Position numbers and translations under genes: made by a program
Origin: Augochlora pura
Taxonomy: Eukaryota > Arthropoda > Insecta > Hymenoptera > Halictidae
Length of the DNA stretch: 64,000 nucleotides
NCBI RefSeq assembly: GCF_028453695.1
Contig: NC_135772.1
Span: 20,641,412-20,705,411 of the forward strand
Direction of reading: 5' to 3'
The notes under the pieces: model-generated
What the model was told of the DNA's origin: nothing
Seen by the model: only the letters and a program-made list of their open reading frames with translations
Database searches by the model: none
Shown: positions 31,939 through 44,460 of the stretch, piece after piece
Numbering within the stretch: the first letter of the stretch is position 1
Layout: the number at the start of each line of letters is the position of its first letter

Positions 31939-34895
31939 ACCACCAATATTTCGGTCGTCGTTCGGCATTTCTTTACGTCAAGCTGAATAATTATTTGCGA
32001 CGATAATCGATGGAATAATTCTAATAAAGAACAACACCTAATTTCCCAAGGATCAAGGCATTAGAATCCCCGCGGAAAACTATCGTTCAGCTTGCTCAAC
32101 CCGGTTACATAAGTCCGCGGAGCAAATCCTTGTTACGTAAGTCCGCAAACAGTGTCCTGCGGCCGTGTACTTTACGGAATTCTTTCCGCTGCTCCGTTCA
32201 GGTCCCGTTCACCTCCGAAAGTTTCTAAACGGCTGATCGGGAGGAGGCGCGGTGGCGGGACGAGGGAACGATTATTAGATGGATCCGAGGGGAACGGGCA
32301 ACGGTCTCAGGGTCGCGGGCAGGACCACCCGCGCAAAACGGGAGCGCCACAGACGCGGAATCCACCGGCACGTGGGGGATCCACGCCGGGTTTTTGATAC
32401 CGCAAAACCAAGCAATGAGATCGCGTGACGTAATCCTCTCCTGCAACACACCGCTCTCAGCCGCGCGCGCGCGCGCGCGCCGACTATTTTTGTGAGCCGC
32501 GGCAGCACGTGGCGCGGGATGGCGAAATTCAACGCGTTCAACGATCCACCCGGGGGACTCTCGTTCTCTTTTTCGCGCGGCCACCGGTCCGAGGAATTTT
32601 TGTGACCTCGTGTACGCGCGGTTCCGGGAATCCTGATCTCGTTCCGCAAATCCGCGCGGATCTCGACGGGATCCTCCTTTCCCCCCCTCTTTCTCTCTCG
32701 ACGCCGTCGTCAGAAAAGTCTCGCCATTGGTTCACGAATTTGTTTGAGCTCTGCTTGCCGTTTCTACATTTTTCCAATTTTTAATTCTTCATCTTCTGAT
32801 TTTCTAAATTCAATTATTCGGCCACTGAGAGTTCATTTAATGCAGAGAATTAATGTGCAATAATATATTTATTAATTCAATACGGTACGCAAAAAGAAAT
32901 ATAACAGCGTAATAAAAGTGAATAGATTCATAATTTCATAGTCACGTCTGCAATTAAAAGCCACGTAAAACGTTATTCCCCTCATGAATTATTGCAATGA
33001 ATTGCAAAGTAAAATAATTGAGCAGCTTCTCCGACTAAAATCTAAATGCATATAATTCTTCAGACCGAGCGCGCTAAGTGTGACAGCTTCGCTCGGTACG
33101 CTACAATTTTAATTCTATTTTAAACACGCGACGATAGATCGAACGTCTTTTGTTTCGGCTAAATTGATCGAAAGCGATTGCCAAATGCGAAGAACGCGAG
33201 GCAACGAGACATCGCGTTCGGCGTTTTAATACGTTGCCGGCTTAATGGCTGGTTGAATGAATTATTGATTACACGCGGCGCGGTTCGTGTAATTACCGTG
33301 CGCCTTGTGCCCGGCCGTGTGGGTTATGTCACTTCTCTTAACGTATGCAGATGTGTCATCATCGGCTGACATTCGGCTCTGGGATTCGAAGCCACTGTCC
33401 CCGCGTTCCCCATTAGGATCATTGATAAGACCGGATCCCGAGCTTCGTGACGCAGAAGCCGTCGCTCGCAGTTTGCCGCGAATTGGCTTCTTGTGTGTTC
33501 GATCCAGCTGGCCATGACAGTTTTAGCGACTTCCGTGTGTTTGCTGTTTACGTAATCGGGCACGTGCAAAAATTCGCACCGAATCGTGCGAACAGATCGC
33601 TGGGAGAATCTTGATCTTAAACGCGAATGCTTCCGTCAGAGATTTCGCCCGACGGAAGAAAGCAATTTGCAGAATCTGCCGATAGCGAGCGTTGCTTTCG
33701 CGATTGGGTTCTTAGACGAGTTTGGTTGGATCGGTCTTTTCGTGTCAAGGTTCGCTTATGATCCTTCAGATTGCCGTCTCAATACTTCCAGAAAGAGTTG
33801 AACGACTTCGTTTATCGCTGCCTTAATTTATTTATGTCTACTAGATTTTAGATGACAATTTGGTATCAGTTGCAACACGAATTCGAGAACACTTCAAATC
33901 ACATTTTTTAGAGTTGGACGGGTTTGCGTCTACCATTTTCAATAATTTTCTCTCTCGAACGCAGTGTCTGGCGAAGGTCACGGGGCGGGTGCGACCCGCG
34001 TCGCGAGGAGATGACAGATTGAGATTCGATCGCGTGGATCCCATTACCGGTCCGCGATCGTTCCGATTCAATTTCCACCGACTTAGCCACGAGGTCAAAG
34101 CAATCCGCGCGCACTTTCGGAATTAGTTACCGGCCGGATTAGGCATGCTGGACGTTTCAATCAGCCTACCAGGCATTTCAATGACAGTATTAGCGAAGGC
34201 AAGTAGCCGAGACGCATGGTTTCCGCCTTGATCGTGATTGTCGTTTGCTTGCGCGACGGATCGACTCGCTCGTGCAAAATAATTTTACATTAAATCCTTG
34301 TACTGTTTAAAAGCTTCCCGAAACCATTAATATTCGGCCAAGGGACCAGGATATTTGGACCATGGATCAGCTATTTTTTGACAAGTGAGGAAAGGCCACT
34401 AAATGGTGAAGTATGGTGACTGGTAATAAAATTGAAAAATGATCCTAATCCAAGCAACTATCTCGAAGGATGAATCTATATAAAATTCTACCTTGTTTAG
34501 AAAGGTAAAAAATAATTTGCCCGAGCCTGCGAGTCTGAGAATAAAACGGTCGAATCTCCTAACAATGTTAGGATCGTTATCATCCCCAGGATCGTAAATC
34601 CGATCATATTGTATCTCTCGACGACGTCGGCAGACCCCCCGGGCGAGGTAAACGTCGTAAAAACAAAAGGGAATCGCGGCGAACGAAAAATAGCCGTGTT
34701 CCTCGCGTGTGGGTGGGGTGGTTGTTGCCGCGTGCCACGTGTCATTAGTCCGGTTGAATGCGCGTGCCGCGCCGTAGGGGAAAAAAATTGGATGAACGGT
34801 GCAATTGCTCCGGTCGGGGGGAGAACGGAGTTAGCAGAGCATCACTCCATCAGCATACCATTAGAGGATCAAAGCCCCGTGGCCCCCTTCTACCG
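31939..34895. other. Noncoding stretch, no gene seen
   Basis: A (CG)n run lies at 32462-32480. AT-rich patches lie at 32760-33070 and 34260-34520. An 8-bp hairpin (accgagcg/cgctcggt) lies at 33064-33097. Frames of 119 and 124 codons on the minus strand at 32225-32649 overlap each other and are arginine-rich. No gene is supported. Confidence 0.6.
32462..32480. repeat. CG dinucleotide repeat
   Basis: About nine alternating CG units, a possible Z-DNA-forming run. Confidence 0.93.
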
Positions 34896-34998
34896 TGACG
34901 TCGTCTATGTCGTCTTCGTCGTCTTCGTCGTCTATCGGGAGCGCCATCTTCGCAGTCTTCTTCGTCGTCGTCGTCGTCGTCTAACCGGAGCGCCGTCT
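34896..34998. repeat. GTC trinucleotide repeat with 49-bp higher unit
   Basis: Runs of gtc/gtctt are punctuated by tcgtctatcgggagcgcc (34928) and tcgtctaaccggagcgcc (34977), 49 bases apart. Confidence 0.85.
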
Positions 34999-37900
34999 AT
35001 TATACAGACAGGCTGCCGGATTGTTTATCGGGTGTTCTAAAAGTACCAGGCCGGGGAGACACGGGAAACCGGAAGCGTGCCGGTTTCCCCGTTGCCCCTG
35101 TTGATTGCGCGCACACACGCCTGTCTATTTATCGGCTCTTCCTCGGCCCATTATCTTTATCTTTATTTTTCTTTCATTCGAAGCGCCAGGTTGCATTCTG
35201 TTCCTGCTAAACTATCGCTCTATCAAATATAAATATGGATGTTTTTCTCTTTGAATTTTTCAAGGGGTGGAATTAATTAATTATTACGTACGTTTATGTA
35301 TCGTCGTTTGTATAAATTATTAGTATTTAATTTTTCAAATATTACGTTATTTATAAGATGACAGGAATTCAGATCAAAATGTAGTATATTCAAGAAAATA
35401 TATGGGTCACTTAAAGTTTATAGTTTTTGTATTCATTTTTTAATATATTAAATAGAATTGGATTTAAAAGTAAATTTTAATAAACAAAAATCGAGGGAAA
35501 TATGATATGTCAATATTACGAGCATATTACGTCAAGATGAAAATAGATAAAAATATTCTACGACTTCTGATCTTTGCGCAAAAATCCGGATAAAATGAAA
35601 GCTGAAATAACCTGTTGGAAAAATTGAAAAACCAAAGTGGGAGACCATTGGTTTCTCGACGTCGATGACGACACTCTTTCGGCTCGCGTCGGGTCTCCGA
35701 TCATGGAAGGGTGTCCCCCATGAGCTCGTTATCGCGCGATGGGGCCGGCCGACTTAAAAAATTCGATAATCAAAACGTTCGCGGCCGCTTCCGGGGCTTT
35801 TACCGCCGGGGCATTCGCGCGAGGAGCCCGCGTTATTTTCGGTCGACAGATAAAACTCGTCTCGGATGTATTATCCCGGGAGCGAAGAAGTCGGCCGGCT
35901 CTCCCCGACGGAAGTAAAAAGCCCCGGTCCAGGTGTCGTTAAAAGTTCCACCGGTGGAAAAAGTCGCCGGGGGACGGTGAACGGGTCTCTTCCTCTCTTA
36001 ATGGGTTCAACGTTTCGGGAACGAGTTACATCTAGCGAGATGAGCCCCCGGAGATTCTTGGGAATCCATCCTCCCACCCGTCCTTTAACGATCGCGTTCG
36101 AGGACCCCGTTTCTGCTCGGCTCCTCGCCCTTTTCCAAGTTTGCATGCCTCTGACGATTTCGCGGGCACGACATCAAAGGCGTCGCCCGCGTACAACTTT
36201 TTGCGAGCCGAATGCTCGCTCGTCTGCCGCAGTACTCGCGTAAAATCGCAGACTATTGTGATAAATATTAAATTATAAAATTATAAGTATATAAGATTGT
36301 AAAATAGAAAAATTATATAACCAATCAATGAAAGGAGGAAAATGGACCTTTCAAAAGAATTCAAAATAAAAGACATAAATGTAGAAAATTCACATCGCTT
36401 GCGGTAAAAGCAATAATTTAAATTTTCGTATCTTGTGCTTGAACAAAGGATCGCATTCATGGCAGTTTTTTCCCGAACGTGTACAAAGTTCTACCAGTCG
36501 ATGGACTCGCGGTCAAAGCCCGTTCACGCGACGAGTAAATTTCGAGTGGCTCTAATTGCCCTCGAGCCGGACACGCTCGCGGCGGGTGAACGACTTCTTT
36601 CCGGAAGTCGGAAGCTGTCGGTATTCGCGCTCGCTTATCCCGCGCACGTGGATGTCCAGAAGTCGCCGGAGCTTCTTGATAACAGCGGGAGGTTTTATCG
36701 ACGCCGTGACAGTTTCCTCGCCGCTCCTAACGAGCGCGCATTTCTTCGCCGAACGTCTCGGCAACAACGAGACTCGCGGAAACAAGACGACCGTCGCGCG
36801 CTGCCGAACGAAATTGACCGCCGTCCACGGTTATAAAAGCGGTTCCAGACGGTCCCCGGAACACTTGACAAAGACTGTAAATTCTCCGTGTGCGGTTGAC
36901 AGGTGCTTCCTCCGTGCTCGACCGTCGCAATTCCGCGCGGAATCGCCGCGCCGGTCGTTCCAGCTTTTTAGGAGTCCTTCCGGGCCGATCGCCGATTGTT
37001 ACCCCGGTCACGAGAGATCGAATGACCCGGGGGTCTCTCCAATTGTCTCGGGAAATGATCGAGGACCACTTTCGGCCGGGTATACGAGAGAAACCGAGCG
37101 AAATTTTGCGGCGGCCGTAAAACATCGGCGATCGCGTCTAGCAAGCCCGGAAGACGACATCTCGGAAATATTGGAAAGTTATGCGCGCGAGCGGCATGGC
37201 TCGACCGTGTGTAAATAGAAATGTCTCCGGTTGATCTTGTTCGGGTCAAGGATGCACGGTGGTGCGAGTGTTCCTTTTGTTTCCGAGGCCCTTCGGAGCT
37301 ATGTACACTGATTGTTTCATCTCATTTTATGCAGTTAATTATTTTATAATTTTTCTGTCTGACAATATAATTTTATTATAAAGAATAAACTGTAGGTTCA
37401 ACGAATTTTTCAACGTAATATTGCGAGACAGGATAAGAAAATGTAATCATACTAGAAACCGAATCTAATAGAAGGCAAGATAAAGCTACGTTCGATATAA
37501 TTTGCATAAATATTGCTCCCCGTTGCCAGAGAATCTCTGCGCTATTTTCATCCTATCTTTTCCGTGCAACTCGTTACGGCCTTTTCTTAGGGAAGCAACT
37601 TTTTACATGCGACAGGGTATGCAATTTCATGCATCTCCAGCAGCCCCTCGTTTGCCGAACTTGTTCACACGTTTTTAAGAGAAAGTCCGCCTTGAAATGA
37701 TAATCAAATTCTGTTTTACTAAAAATGATTTACTTTGTTTGCGATCTAAACGAACGGCATCCCAGATCGTAGGAACATTTATTCGACGCTGGAGTGGTGA
37801 ACGAGGATTTTCACGAGCATGAAAATGGTCGAAAGCAATGGGAAGCAGAGTACGCGAGAGGATCAAAGACATACCGGGGCCGAATTAAGCTCGCCGCTTC

Positions 37901-39124
37901 CACATTGTCGCGGTGGCATCAAGCAACAGGGGAGGGGGGAGGAGGAAGTCAAAGGCTGGCTTTCGCGGAAAGCAAATGCGGCCAGGACCGCGGAAGTGGG
38001 TTTGACGAACATTTGAAGGATCAGACAGCGCGGAGAGCGTCACTCGTTGGGATCCTCTCCTCGGATCCTCGTGGGATCGTTACCGCAGGTAAGTGCAGGT
38101 TGGAGAGCACGCCTTAAGAACAACACTCGAAGACGAGGAGACGCTCCGCTCGCGCGGCACCCATAACTGTAATAGGGAGGAATCCGTGTGTCCCGCCACT
38201 CGAGAGAGAGTCGCCCACGCCGTGCTAGGTGAAATTCGAGGACCGTGTGCGTGCGCGCGCCTCGTCCCCGCTCGGGATTCTATCCGGGTTTTCACCTGTC
38301 TTCGGCCACTTTCGAGAGGATCTTTTTATTCAAGCAAATAGCCCGGTTACTTCGGCAAACTTGGTACACTTGTCGAGTGCCACTCGACGGAGAAAGTTAC
38401 CCGCGGGAAAAGGCGACGCGCCGGGACCGTGAACAGAGACTCTGCTCTCTGACGAAACAATGAACACTGGCCAGATTCCTGTATTACTAATTGTTCCGAT
38501 CCTCGCGGATAACCAACGAGCGACGGAAGAATTCGCTCCGTCACGAGGTTATCGTGCAACTATGTTCCCCAAGATTTTCAGTCAGGAAATTCTTCACCGC
38601 GAAATTTTCAGCTTTTCTCGTGCATTGTTTCGAGCAGCGAGTCGATCGTAATCGCAGCACTTCTTAATAATAAAATAATAATAAAATTAGTCTTCAGCTT
38701 GTTTGAGGATGTCGACATTACGCTGTCGTGTCCAGTCTCGTATTCGGTACACAGATTGGTACATCGGCGCATATCTTCTCTTGTCAAAATGCCGACAGAG
38801 TGAGAACCTTCGTTTAAGAAACCTTTGAATAAATTCATTTATTCAAGCATAAATTTCGACAGACCAAATTCATTCTCATAAAGGAGCACACGCGTTAAAC
38901 ACGCGTTAAGCTTGGTAAGTGTTCGAAGAGAAACGAATGCGCGTTAAAAATCCCACGAATAGTCAAGCTTGTCGGAAGCCGAGCAATATCGATAAATTAT
39001 CGTAAAACGATCCTAATTTCTGGCGGGAACCAGCGCGCTGCGAAATATTAACCGAACTTATTGCAACGCGGAGGACAAATGTAATTCCGCAAGTTGTAAG
39101 TCGCGCGGAATAAAAGAAACGCGC
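34999..39124. other. Noncoding stretch with one good splice-donor sequence
   Basis: AT-rich DNA at 35200-35640, 36250-36430, 37310-37520 and 38650-38900 separates CpG-rich blocks. The 220-codon frame at 36556-37218 starts at TTG and is unrecognised. A GTG-started frame at 37794-38117 runs across the donor-like gcag|gtaagt at 38089. No gene is called. Confidence 0.5.
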
Positions 39125-39146
39125 GGAGAGAGAGAGAGAGAGAGAG
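39125..39146. repeat. GA microsatellite
   Basis: About 11 GA units. Confidence 0.92.
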
Positions 39147-39366
39147 TTCCCGCGGTTCAGCGCGGCGTCGGCCAACCTTTTTGCGCGTATAAATTATTCC
39201 GGCCGCTTATTTATTGATATGACGGTAATGTCGGCGTTAGAACGGCCGAGGAAAGAATTCGGCGATATTTCACTCGGTACGAACGTTATTTCCCGGACGG
39301 AATCCAGCCGGCGTGTATGTTAATACCGTGGCTCCCGTGTCTCGTTTCTCACGCAGTCGACTCCCT
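39147..39366. other. Noncoding stretch, nothing seen
   Basis: Mixed-composition DNA between the GA run and the duplicated segment. No feature noted. Confidence 0.6.
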
Positions 39367-39411
39367 CGTACTTTTTCGGAGCTTAAAAAGCTTCCGAGTC
39401 CCCCCTCCCCC

Positions 39412-39473
<62 letters not shown>

Positions 39474-39550
39474 CTAACGGGGCGAGCGCTCTCTTCCGGG
39501 AACCTCCTTTGAATCCTGTCCTTGAAAGATAGATCGCGGCTCTTTACACA
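39367..39550. repeat. Segmental duplicate, copy 1 (pair at 40564-40717)
   Basis: It starts cgtactttttcggagctt, then a, then aaagcttccgagtc. A long CT tract (about 39416-39468) follows, then gctctcttccgggaa, gaatcct, gaaagat and cgcggctcttta. The same words in the same order recur 1.2 kb downstream. The two copies differ mainly in CT-tract length and scattered substitutions. Confidence 0.9.
39416..39468. repeat. CT microsatellite, longest in the window
   Basis: About 24 uninterrupted CT units after a ccctccctc start. It lies inside duplicate copy 1; the matching tract in copy 2 is about half as long. Confidence 0.97.
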
Positions 39551-39598
39551 TTTTGCACTAAAAATTCGTTGTTTGGCAAAACCTTGTTGAAATTAAAT

Positions 39599-39975
39599 TT
39601 AACCCTTAGAAATTACATTCGCCCTTTCGCGAATGAACGTCGCCTTTTCAAATCAAATTCACCGTTTTGTAAATTAAAGGCACGTTTTTCCAAATCACAT
39701 TCGCGTAGTTCAAATCAAATTCAATGTGTTTAAACTAAATTCACATTTCTAAAATTTTTAAACTAAATTCACCTTTCTAAAATATTCAAAGTAAATTCAC
39801 CCTTCTGTAAATGAAATTCACCGTTTTGTAAATTAAAGCCACCCTTCTCCAAACAGAATTCCCTGTTTTCAAAATCAATTTCAGCCTTCTTTAAATAAAA
39901 TTCGCCTTTTCGTAAATGTAAATTCACCCTTTTCTAAGGGCAAATACAATCTTTATAAATTCACCCTTCCGTGAA
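39599..39975. repeat. Eroded ~22-bp tandem array (aaattcacccttt type)
   Basis: About 16-18 variants of a unit close to taaattcacccttctg follow each other. A 25-base stretch around attcaccgttttgtaaatta is identical at 39655 and 39814, giving a higher-order period of 159. The array is AT-rich and starts at a ttaacccttag motif. Confidence 0.85.
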
Positions 39976-40563
39976 TTCTCTTTTGCTTTGTTTTCGGCAA
40001 CTGTGGTAATAAAATAAAATCCATAAATTTTGGTCTTATATCGCGCTCGCAGGTAACAATGAACTCGAATTGATTATTTAACAGCGAACGCACTCACCGT
40101 CTACCTATAATGCCGCTCTTGCCATGCTAATTTTGCATACATATTCATACAATAATCACGACAATTTATGCAGCTGGTAGTTGCAACAACTGTGTTCTGT
40201 TCGTCAGAGCATCAGCTCCTTTGGACCACGTTCTATAATACTTTGATATCTCCCCAAAAATACGAACTTCTATTCTTGGTTACAATGTAACACCGACTTT
40301 TTAAATTTTATGTATTTATGGTAAAAACAAGTAGCTGTTAATTATTTTAAAAATGCTTGCTACGTTAAAAAAAAATTAAACAGAGAAAGTCTCTTCTACT
40401 TGACTATAAATACAGTTACAACCAAAACGATTAAATATCGATATTTCAGTAATTATTTTTTTAAAACAATTTCGTCTCAATTTACGGTTAACGCGGGGAC
40501 TCGGCTAACAAACAAGCATCTTAATAACTGTTATTCCGGGTACGTGGCGGAATCGTAAACGCC
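39976..40563. other. AT-rich noncoding stretch, nothing seen
   Basis: AT-rich unique DNA between the array and the second duplicate. No frame, repeat or RNA structure noted. Confidence 0.6.
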
Positions 40564-40717
40564 CGTACTTTTTCGGAGCTTAGAAAGCTTCCGAGTCTCG
40601 CTCCTCGCTCCTCTCTCTCTCTCTCTCTCTCTCTCCACCCCCCGGTTCTCACGAAGCTCTCTTCCGGGAAGGTCCCTCGGAATCCTCTGCTCGGAAAGAT
40701 CCCCGCGGCTCTTTATC
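40564..40717. repeat. Segmental duplicate, copy 2 (pair at 39367-39550)
   Basis: It begins cgtactttttcggagctt, then agaaagcttccgagtc. A CT run (40611-40635), gctctcttccgggaa, ggaatcct, ggaaagat and cgcggctcttta follow. Same orientation as copy 1, so a direct duplication. Confidence 0.9.
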
Positions 40718-40724
40718 GTGCATA

Positions 40725-40758
40725 AGAGAAGAGAAGAGAAGAGAAGAGAAGCGAAGAG
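40725..40758. repeat. agaga/gagaa pentanucleotide repeat
   Basis: Six to seven copies of agaag/gagaa. A donor-like gag|gtaagt follows at 40771. Confidence 0.9.
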
Positions 40759-41046
40759 GGCCGAGGAGAGGTAAGTGTATCGCGTGATCCTGCCGCGCCA
40801 GCACTCTTTTTATTTCTCGTTCGTTGTTTTCGTGTCTGCGCTCTCCCTCGTCCGTCCTATCCTTTAAAGCTGCATGTATCCTCCTCGTTTCCACCGTGAT
40901 GGTGTAGTCCGGGGCTCGCTCCACCGGTCTCCCCGGCTCTCTTCCCGTTCGAGGCACGAGCTGAGCGTGCTTTCGCGCACTCGGAATAATTATAGCCTGT
41001 TGTGTCTACCAAATGGTAGCCGATACTTTATAAAAGGACCCGGCGT
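40759..41046. other. Noncoding stretch, nothing beyond the donor-like site
   Basis: GC-rich, with a TATAAAAGG word at about 41030 that is probably chance. No gene seen. Confidence 0.55.
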
Positions 41047-41102
41047 TCTTTTCTTTCCTTCCTTCCTTCCTTTCTTCCTTCCTTCCTTGCCTGCCTGCCT
41101 GC
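41047..41102. repeat. ttcc/tgcc tetranucleotide repeat
   Basis: (ttcc)n with ttct variants changes into (tgcc)3 on the right. Confidence 0.92.
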
Positions 41103-43339
41103 GTCCACGATGGAAATCGACTTCTATTCCTGGAGACTCTTTGTCACGGAATAAGCCGGCCATTTCTTTTATTGCGCGGGGAAATAGCCGACGGCGAAAA
41201 TCAGATGCAAATCGCGTTCATTTTTAGTACGAGCCGCGCCGCGAATTTTCTGCAGAACCGCCCCTTATACACCCCGCCCGGGATACGCCTCCTCCCGGCT
41301 TCCATTATTTTTGCTACAGATTCAGCTATTTTCTTACGCGATTGATATCGTTTAATATTAATTCAATGGAACGCGACGCGATTCGCGAAGGCGTGCTGTG
41401 CTTTTTGTTACCTTTCGAGGGGACAATTAAACGCGGAGGATACAATTTAATAATGAAATTTAACAAAACGAAACGTATAATTAAACGAAGGATTCTCCGA
41501 ATTTTTCTGCAACAGTATACGTATTTTTGAGAAACACTGCGCATCGAGGCTAGAAATTAAGATTTAACAATATAAAAGTCTCCCAGGTTCTAAAAAAGGA
41601 CGAGAAAATATTCGAGGTAGTACGATAAATCTGAAAAAGGTTAAATCGTGGACATTTTAGTCGTCGCGGGGCTTTTCCACGAGAGCCACGGGAACATTTG
41701 TTGGACACCGGTTCGAACGCAAGGTGGTGTTCTTTAAAGCGCGTCCAACACGTGTAAATCCTTATGCGGAGTGAAAGATAACCCTATGGGTGGAGAGCAC
41801 TCGAGAGAACGGGGAACGAGAGAGAGAGAGAGAGAAAGAGAGAGAGTTACTCGTGCCACGTAAGGAATGGGAAGAGGTAGATTACGTGAGAGGGGAAAAA
41901 AGACTGGATAACCCTAAAGTGTTGTTGACGTTGCTCCGCGGGTTGCAAGATAGGACACTTACGTTTTACTTCGGCCGACGGGTACGCGGGGACTGATAAC
42001 GTTGAAATTTCGAGCGCCACTTTTTACTCTAATGAGAATACGAACGTGCGTACGGGGCGGCCACCCCGTGATCCCCTCGCCCAATCCCCTCCCCCTCCCC
42101 CGTCTTATTTCCTTCCCGAGCGAAAGATAACATTAACATCCACTCGCGGCAGTTTCCATTCGCTCTCGTATCTTCGTCGAGCACGGAATGTTAATTGCAT
42201 ATCAAATTAGTGACTTATAATTTATCATTGAACTCTTTGCGAAATTTTATATAGAAATTTTTATTTGATATTTTCTGGAGAAGATAATACGGTGAAATAA
42301 TAAAATAAAATTAAATGAGGAGAGATATGTCTCCGTGATTAAATATTCTATTTATCAAGAATATTGTAACCGGTAAATATATAGAAAATAAATACGGAAA
42401 ATCGATAAATTCGAACGCAATCTCGTGTTCGAATTAATATTCAATATTGAACAACAGAGATCGAAACGAAAGCATCGCGATAAATGCGTAGCATAATGCA
42501 CCAAGCACTCGATTAAACGATTAAATAAATGAAAAATACAGGGAATAATTGAAGAAAATAATGCTAAATCAATTCGCAGATATCCATTGCTTTTTTAGGA
42601 CGAAACATTGAAGTATAATTATTATTAGAGGTCCAGCTGCAACGCGCAAGTGCTCCACTGTGAAAGCACGCTGAAGCTGGGGATCCAGCCGTCAAAGGAG
42701 GCGAAAACGAGGAAAAACGCGTTGGAAAAATTTCGACTTCGAGGAGCAACAACGACCATCAACGACCAATTAAAAATTGCAACTAGTCGGCGCGAAACTA
42801 TCGGGGGAGGGGGAGGAGAGCCGACGGCGCGGACGATTTGTTTGAAAAATCGGGGAAACAGCGAGCGGCGTGTATATCGGATCCGACAACAACGTGGCAC
42901 AGTCGCCGCGTAAATTTTCAACGATGCGAGCAGCATCGGAGCGCGCGCGCGCACCCTCCGCCGACGATTTTCCGGTCGCGAGCGCGCGATCGTCGCCCCC
43001 GCTCGTCGATTCGGACGCGTAAAATTTTCATTCGCGTCGATGCACGTCCACAGCGACCGACCCCCGGCGGCCCTTTTATTTTTTTCTCTTTTTTTCGTTT
43101 GCCGGCAGTCCGTTCCTGTTTCGCAGCCGGCCGCGAAACGGACGCAACTCGTTTACCGAGGCGTCATACGAGTCGACAGTTTCCCATTGCAATTGAAGGG
43201 CGGTCAAAGCCACAGCTAATTCCATCGCGGCGGAAATTCAATTCGGGATCGTTCTTGACCGGCCCTCGCTGCGAATTACGTAAAAAACTCAATGAACGCA
43301 ATTCCATGGTGCTGCATTATGTCGACAGAACTTCCGCGC
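41103..43339. other. Noncoding stretch, no gene seen
   Basis: Includes a GA run at 41818-41846 and a C-rich run at 42073-42101. AT-rich DNA spans 41320-41640 and 42180-42640. The 210-codon frame at 42838-43470 starts at TTG and is low-complexity Arg/Ser/Phe. No gene is supported. Confidence 0.6.
41818..41846. repeat. GA microsatellite
   Basis: (GA)n with one aa interruption. Confidence 0.93.
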
Positions 43340-43361
43340 GGGGGAGGGGTGGGGGTGGGGG
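43340..43361 (+). repeat. G-quadruplex candidate with 1-base loops
   Basis: Four G-runs (five, four, five and five G) are separated by single bases a, t and t. Single-base loops give the most stable class of quadruplex, so this is the best such candidate in the window. Confidence 0.9.
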
Positions 43362-44460
43362 TGACTTCGTCGCGCCGCGGCGAATTCTCAGGAGATCGTC
43401 GATAGGACATATTTTTGTCAAAATTTCTTTCCAAGGAAATTACTTGTTCTTAATATTTTCCTTAATATGACCAGATAATTTTTATTTCTTCTATTGTCTT
43501 TATTTGCTTCTGTTTTTGATAATAGAAAAATTCAATTTGATTTCGATTCAGATGAAATTAATAATATTCGTATTTATAGTGCAAAGGGTTGATTAGTTCC
43601 CATTTTCTACTCTTCGTCTTTGCAATTCGAAATGCAGGAAAAGATACGCGGCAAAAAGACCAATAATTGCCGAGCCATTAGCATTGTTCAGAATTTCGGG
43701 CGAATTCACCGCCGCGGCGAAGAGATCGACCCCGAAGGAGCGTTATCGTTTCCCCCCCGAAATCAACGAAAACCGGGGAGGATATTTCCCACCCTTTTCC
43801 TTCGTTTTTGCCCGTGCCCCCGGGCCACGGTCTCCTAATTTTCCAACCGGGATTTCCATAGAGAATAGAGAATATTCGCGGCGGAGGGCCCCGAAGCGAG
43901 GGGACTCGGAAATATCGCTAATTCTCTTGCATGGAATTATCAAGGAGTGTTTGTCGAGGACGGCGGAGTGTGCTTAAGAAACGTGACGCGGTTCAATCTC
44001 GGCGGCTGAGTTTCCCAGAATTTTTTCACGAGGTTCCTCGTACTTCGGCCGACGTTAAGCTGGATATCTTAAATACTTTTTCGAATATCTGTCTGAACGT
44101 TCTTCGCGACAGTTCCTTGTACCGTCTTTTTGGAGGCAATTAATACGGTACGAATAATTGTGGTGAATTAATCGTGAATTTAATAATTAATTTAATAATA
44201 ATTCATTACAGTAATATAATGGAGTCAATGAAACGAGAAAAACGATTTATAAAATAAAGAATAGCGGAGAAAATAATCAGTATAATCAATTTCATCTAAG
44301 CTTGACAAATCCTTGGCAAAGTAATTATACCTTAAAACTCCCACGTCGAAAAATATTCCAAAAAATGCTCGCCACTCGTCGAAACTCTGTCCACGGCATC
44401 GCCACGTTTGCTTCGTCTTCGTTAACATCTCTGTCGAACGGACATGTTTATGTTTCGTGC
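43362..44460. other. Noncoding stretch, no gene seen
   Basis: AT-rich at 43400-43620 (ending at gtgcaaagggtt, 43580-43590) and at 44050-44340. Frames under 100 codons. Confidence 0.6.

Noticed and set aside
36556..37218. 220-codon plus frame
   Set aside because: Starts at TTG, overlaps frames of 132 and 133 codons on both strands; CpG-rich DNA has few stops.
39367..40717. LTR retrotransposon with the duplicates as LTRs
   Set aside because: No TG...CA borders, no primer-binding site, no coding domain between the copies.
36831..41040. TATAAAAG words at about 36832 and 41030 as promoters
   Set aside because: An 8-mer of this kind is expected a few times by chance in 64 kb, and no initiator or transcript start is evident downstream.
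42838..43470. 210-codon plus frame
   Set aside because: Starts at TTG; low complexity, crosses the G-quadruplex tract.
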